Below are positions 6,577-8,697 of a DNA stretch of 8,697 nt, one piece after another; the stretch's first letter is position 1, and each line of letters starts with the position of its first letter. This DNA comes from Planctomycetaceae bacterium (lineage in GTDB: Bacteria; Planctomycetota; Planctomycetia; Planctomycetales; Planctomycetaceae), in assembly GCA_020426085.1 (NCBI GenBank), contig JAGQQP010000147.1, forward strand, positions 1 to 8,697, written 5' to 3'. Position numbers and translations under genes: made by a program. The notes under the pieces are model-generated. The model had not been told where the DNA came from. It made no database searches and saw nothing but the letters and a program-made list of their open reading frames with translations.

Positions 6577-8043
6577 ATGAACGACAAACACTATGCGGAA
6601 CATCCACTCGTAAAAACGAAAATTATCGCAACAGTCGGTCCCGCCTCCGATTCACGGGAAATGCTGCAGAAACTGGTGATTGCGGGAGTGGATCTGTTTC
6701 GACTGAACTTCGCCCACGGCAAACATGATTGGCTGGCGGAGATTGTAAAAAATATTCACGAGATCTCAGAGGAACTGGAAAAGCCCATCGGCATTTTAGG
6801 CGACCTCTCTGGTCCCAAGATCCGACTGGGTGTGCTGCCCGGTGATGAAATCGCGTGTCGACAGGACATGCGATTCCGTTTTATTCAGGGAATGGAAACT
6901 GACAATCCCCAGGAATTGACGTGCACTTACGAATCGCTGATCAGCGACCTGCGCATAGGTGATCCTGTTCTGCTGGCGGACGGCATGGTGGCAATGCGGG
7001 TCGTCGAGAAATCTCTGGATGATGAATACGTCGAATGTGTGGTGGAACGGGAAGGTATCATCCGCAGCAAACAGGGAGTCAATCTGCCCGGCGTACAGTT
7101 GAGTACGCCTTGCCTGACAACGAAGGATCTGAAAGACCTGGCCTGGGCCGTCGAGCATGGTCTGGATTACATTGGCCTTAGTTTTGTGCGCTCCGCTGAC
7201 GATATCACTCAGCTGAAAAATGAGATTGAAAAGCTGAATCCGGTCGACGCGCCCCATATCGTCGCCAAGATTGAAAAAATCGAAGCGGTTAGTGATATCG
7301 AACAGATTCTGAAGCTGACCGATGCCGTTATGGTAGCCCGTGGCGATCTCGGCGTCGAAGTCGATATCGAACGCGTGCCCGTCATCCAGAAACGGATCAT
7401 TCATCTCTGCAATCAATATCGGGTCCCTGTGATCACAGCGACGCAGATGCTGGACAGCATGCAGTTCAACACATTCCCGACCCGGGCCGAAGCCAGCGAT
7501 GTGGCCAATGCGGTGCTGGACGGCAGTGATGCTGTCATGCTTTCGGGTGAAACTGCGGTTGGCGTGAGTCCACTGGCAGCGGTCGAGATGATGAGCCGCA
7601 TCGTGCGAGAGGCGGCTCGAATCCTGTCTTCCAATCTGCATTCCGAAGATACGACCAGCAATCGTCGCCTGTATGCCCGCGAAGTGACGGAAGCTGTCAC
7701 AATGGGCGCAGGGATCACCGCGGAAAAACTGGACGCCGATCTGATGGTGACCTGCACGCATGAAGGCAAAACCGCGATGGCGTTATCAAAACAGAGGCGA
7801 ACCGTCCCGACCGTCGCGCTGACCGATCGACCGGCAACGGCGCGACGAATGACTTTGTACTGGGGCGTCACTTCGCTGTTGACCGATGTGGTCGAAAAGT
7901 CGCCTTCCAAAATCCTGAAGTACATCGCCAGTTACGGCAAAAAACATGGGTTCCTGTCAACCGGAAGCCAGATCGTCCTGATCTCCGGAACCGACTGGAC
8001 CGCGCAGGGACACGACATGCTCCTCGTCCACGAAGTGAAATAA
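6577..8043 (+). CDS. pyk: Pyruvate kinase
   Basis: Converts phosphoenolpyruvate and ADP to pyruvate and ATP, the last step of glycolysis, in the cytosol. The 488-residue length is usual for bacterial pyruvate kinase. Visible motifs: T-K-I-I-A-T-V-G-P-A-S (14-24); R-L-N-F-A-H-G (42-48); D-L-S-G-P-K-I-R (76-83) entering the B domain; K-I-E (231-233), where Lys231 and Glu233 match the catalytic lysine and metal ligand; A-R-G-D-L-G (254-259, Asp257 metal ligand); A-T-Q-M-L-D-S-M (288-295); and S-D-A-V-M-L-S-G-E-T-A (317-327). The C-terminal domain runs from about 355 to the end. Lys81 sits where potassium-dependent enzymes have glutamate (Glu117 in rabbit muscle numbering), with Leu77, Ser78 and Leu84 beside it, so it is probably potassium-independent. 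Adjacent ATGs at 6574 and 6577 compete, and the ribosome-site spacing favours 6577. The propeller gene follows after 27 bases, likely on the same transcript. Confidence 0.96.
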   Translation: MNDKHYAEHPLVKTKIIATVGPASDSREMLQKLVIAGVDLFRLNFAHGKHDWLAEIVKNIHEISEELEKPIGILGDLSGPKIRLGVLPGDEIACRQDMRFRFIQGMETDNPQELTCTYESLISDLRIGDPVLLADGMVAMRVVEKSLDDEYVECVVEREGIIRSKQGVNLPGVQLSTPCLTTKDLKDLAWAVEHGLDYIGLSFVRSADDITQLKNEIEKLNPVDAPHIVAKIEKIEAVSDIEQILKLTDAVMVARGDLGVEVDIERVPVIQKRIIHLCNQYRVPVITATQMLDSMQFNTFPTRAEASDVANAVLDGSDAVMLSGETAVGVSPLAAVEMMSRIVREAARILSSNLHSEDTTSNRRLYAREVTEAVTMGAGITAEKLDADLMVTCTHEGKTAMALSKQRRTVPTVALTDRPATARRMTLYWGVTSLLTDVVEKSPSKILKYIASYGKKHGFLSTGSQIVLISGTDWTAQGHDMLLVHEVK

Positions 8044-8060
8044 ATTAATCCATTCTCCCT

Positions 8061-8065
8061 TGAGG
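8061..8065 (+). promoter_or_regulatory. Ribosome binding site of the propeller gene
   Basis: TGAGG, containing the Shine-Dalgarno core GAGG, lies 5 bases before the ATG at 8071 inside the 27-base gap after pyruvate kinase. It supports the start that gives a clean signal peptide, and there is no room for a typical separate promoter. Confidence 0.6.
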
Positions 8066-8070
8066 TAATT

Positions 8071-8697
8071 ATGACTATCACACGCAGCCTGCTCGCGTTT
8101 GTCCTCAGTTTCAGTTTTGTATCGCAGCAGGCTTTCTGTGACGACTGGCCTCAATGGGGAGGTCCAGAACACGATCTGGTCTGGCGGGAAACCGGAATCG
8201 TCAAAACCCTGCCCACGACCGGCGTGCTGCCTCGCGTCTGGTCGACGCGTATCGGAGAAGGTTACGCAGGACCAGCGGTAGCAGAAGTCGATTCGCGCTG
8301 GTGTGTGTTTGTAACCGATCGCATTTTCAAACAGCGCGTCAGTTTTGAACGCGTGTTATGTCTCGATGCAGATTCCGGGAAAATCATCTGGAAATATGAG
8401 TATCCCGTCGAATACTCGGTCAGCTATCCCGCCGGCCCCCGTTCAACACCGGTGATTCACGATGGTCGAGTTTATACGGTCGGTGCGCAGGGACATCTGC
8501 TCTGCCTGGATGCGAAAAAGGGAAACGTGCTCTGGGGCAAGAATTTTGTGACCGAGTATGGCACACAACTCCCCACCTGGGGGATGGTCGCTTCACCCCT
8601 GGTGGACGGAGACCAGCTGATTACCCTGGTGGGAGGTCAGCAGAATTCACTCGTGGTCAGTTTTGACAGAAAGACCGGCAAAGAACTGTGGCGTTCA
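8071..8697 (+). CDS. Exported PQQ-like beta-propeller repeat protein, N-terminal part (cut by window edge)
   Basis: The first 209 codons are visible and the gene continues past the right edge. Residues 1-23 are a signal peptide: T-R near the start, a hydrophobic stretch 7-17, and a likely cut after A-F-C23 to give mature D-D-W-P-Q-W. That mature start is common in secreted planctomycete propeller proteins, which usually have 'D-W-P-Q-W/F-R-G-P'. At least three blade-like repeats follow the PQQ pattern of 'L-D-x-x-x-G-x-x-x-W': V-L-C-L-D-A-D-S-G-K-I-I-W (95-107), L-L-C-L-D-A-K-K-G-N-V-L-W (143-155), and S-F-D-R-K-T-G-K-E-L-W (197-207). S-T-P-V (125-128) and A-S-P-L-V (174-178) begin blades. 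Such domains occur in BamB and in PQQ dehydrogenases, but nothing here shows cofactor binding or an enzyme activity, so function stays open. It follows pyruvate kinase by 27 bases. Confidence 0.85.
   Translation, partial: MTITRSLLAFVLSFSFVSQQAFCDDWPQWGGPEHDLVWRETGIVKTLPTTGVLPRVWSTRIGEGYAGPAVAEVDSRWCVFVTDRIFKQRVSFERVLCLDADSGKIIWKYEYPVEYSVSYPAGPRSTPVIHDGRVYTVGAQGHLLCLDAKKGNVLWGKNFVTEYGTQLPTWGMVASPLVDGDQLITLVGGQQNSLVVSFDRKTGKELWRS

Noticed and set aside
6796..7761. A 321-codon open frame on the minus strand, antisense to pyruvate kinase
   Set aside because: It lies wholly inside a well-supported gene, has a His/Asp/Phe/Gln-rich composition with no recognisable motif, and is explained by codon bias on the sense strand.

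Overview
The window looks like chromosomal DNA from a planctomycete, most likely a Gimesia- or Planctomyces-type member of the Planctomycetales. This is inferred from protein style, not from any search. The clues are a large Tat-exported tandem alpha/beta hydrolase, MoxR AAA+ ATPases, a YyaL/DsbD-like fusion, and an exported PQQ-type beta-propeller protein whose mature part begins with a D-W-P-Q-W motif. The base composition is moderate in GC, and no phage, transposon, CRISPR, tRNA or rRNA sequence is visible.

Layout. The left part is read on the minus strand. A 700-residue Tat-exported, acetylxylan-esterase-like hydrolase (247-2349) is followed, in transcription order, by the first 40 codons of a MoxR-family ATPase that runs off the left edge (1-121). 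A 360-base divergent intergenic region (2350-2709) separates this from the plus-strand half. The plus strand carries a complete MoxR ATPase (2710-3663), a 201-base gap with a terminator-like hairpin and a possible promoter, a long exported YyaL/SPATA20-type protein with a C-terminal DsbD-alpha-like domain (3865-6504), pyruvate kinase (6577-8043), and the first 209 codons of a PQQ-like beta-propeller protein cut by the right edge (8071-8697).

How the genes relate. The last three plus-strand genes are closely spaced (72 and 27 bases) and could be one transcript. An inverted-repeat structure between the first two may terminate or attenuate it. I see no single pathway joining them. Pyruvate kinase is cytosolic glycolysis, while the YyaL/DsbD-like protein, the propeller and the hydrolase are predicted to act outside the cytoplasmic membrane. 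Neither MoxR gene has its usual DUF58/VWA partner inside the window.

I found no convincing undescribed system. The points most worth a second look are the YyaL/DsbD-alpha fusion, a pyruvate kinase carrying the lysine-type signature of potassium-independent enzymes, a second hydrolase domain lacking its nucleophile, and mutually exclusive inverted repeats just before pyruvate kinase.
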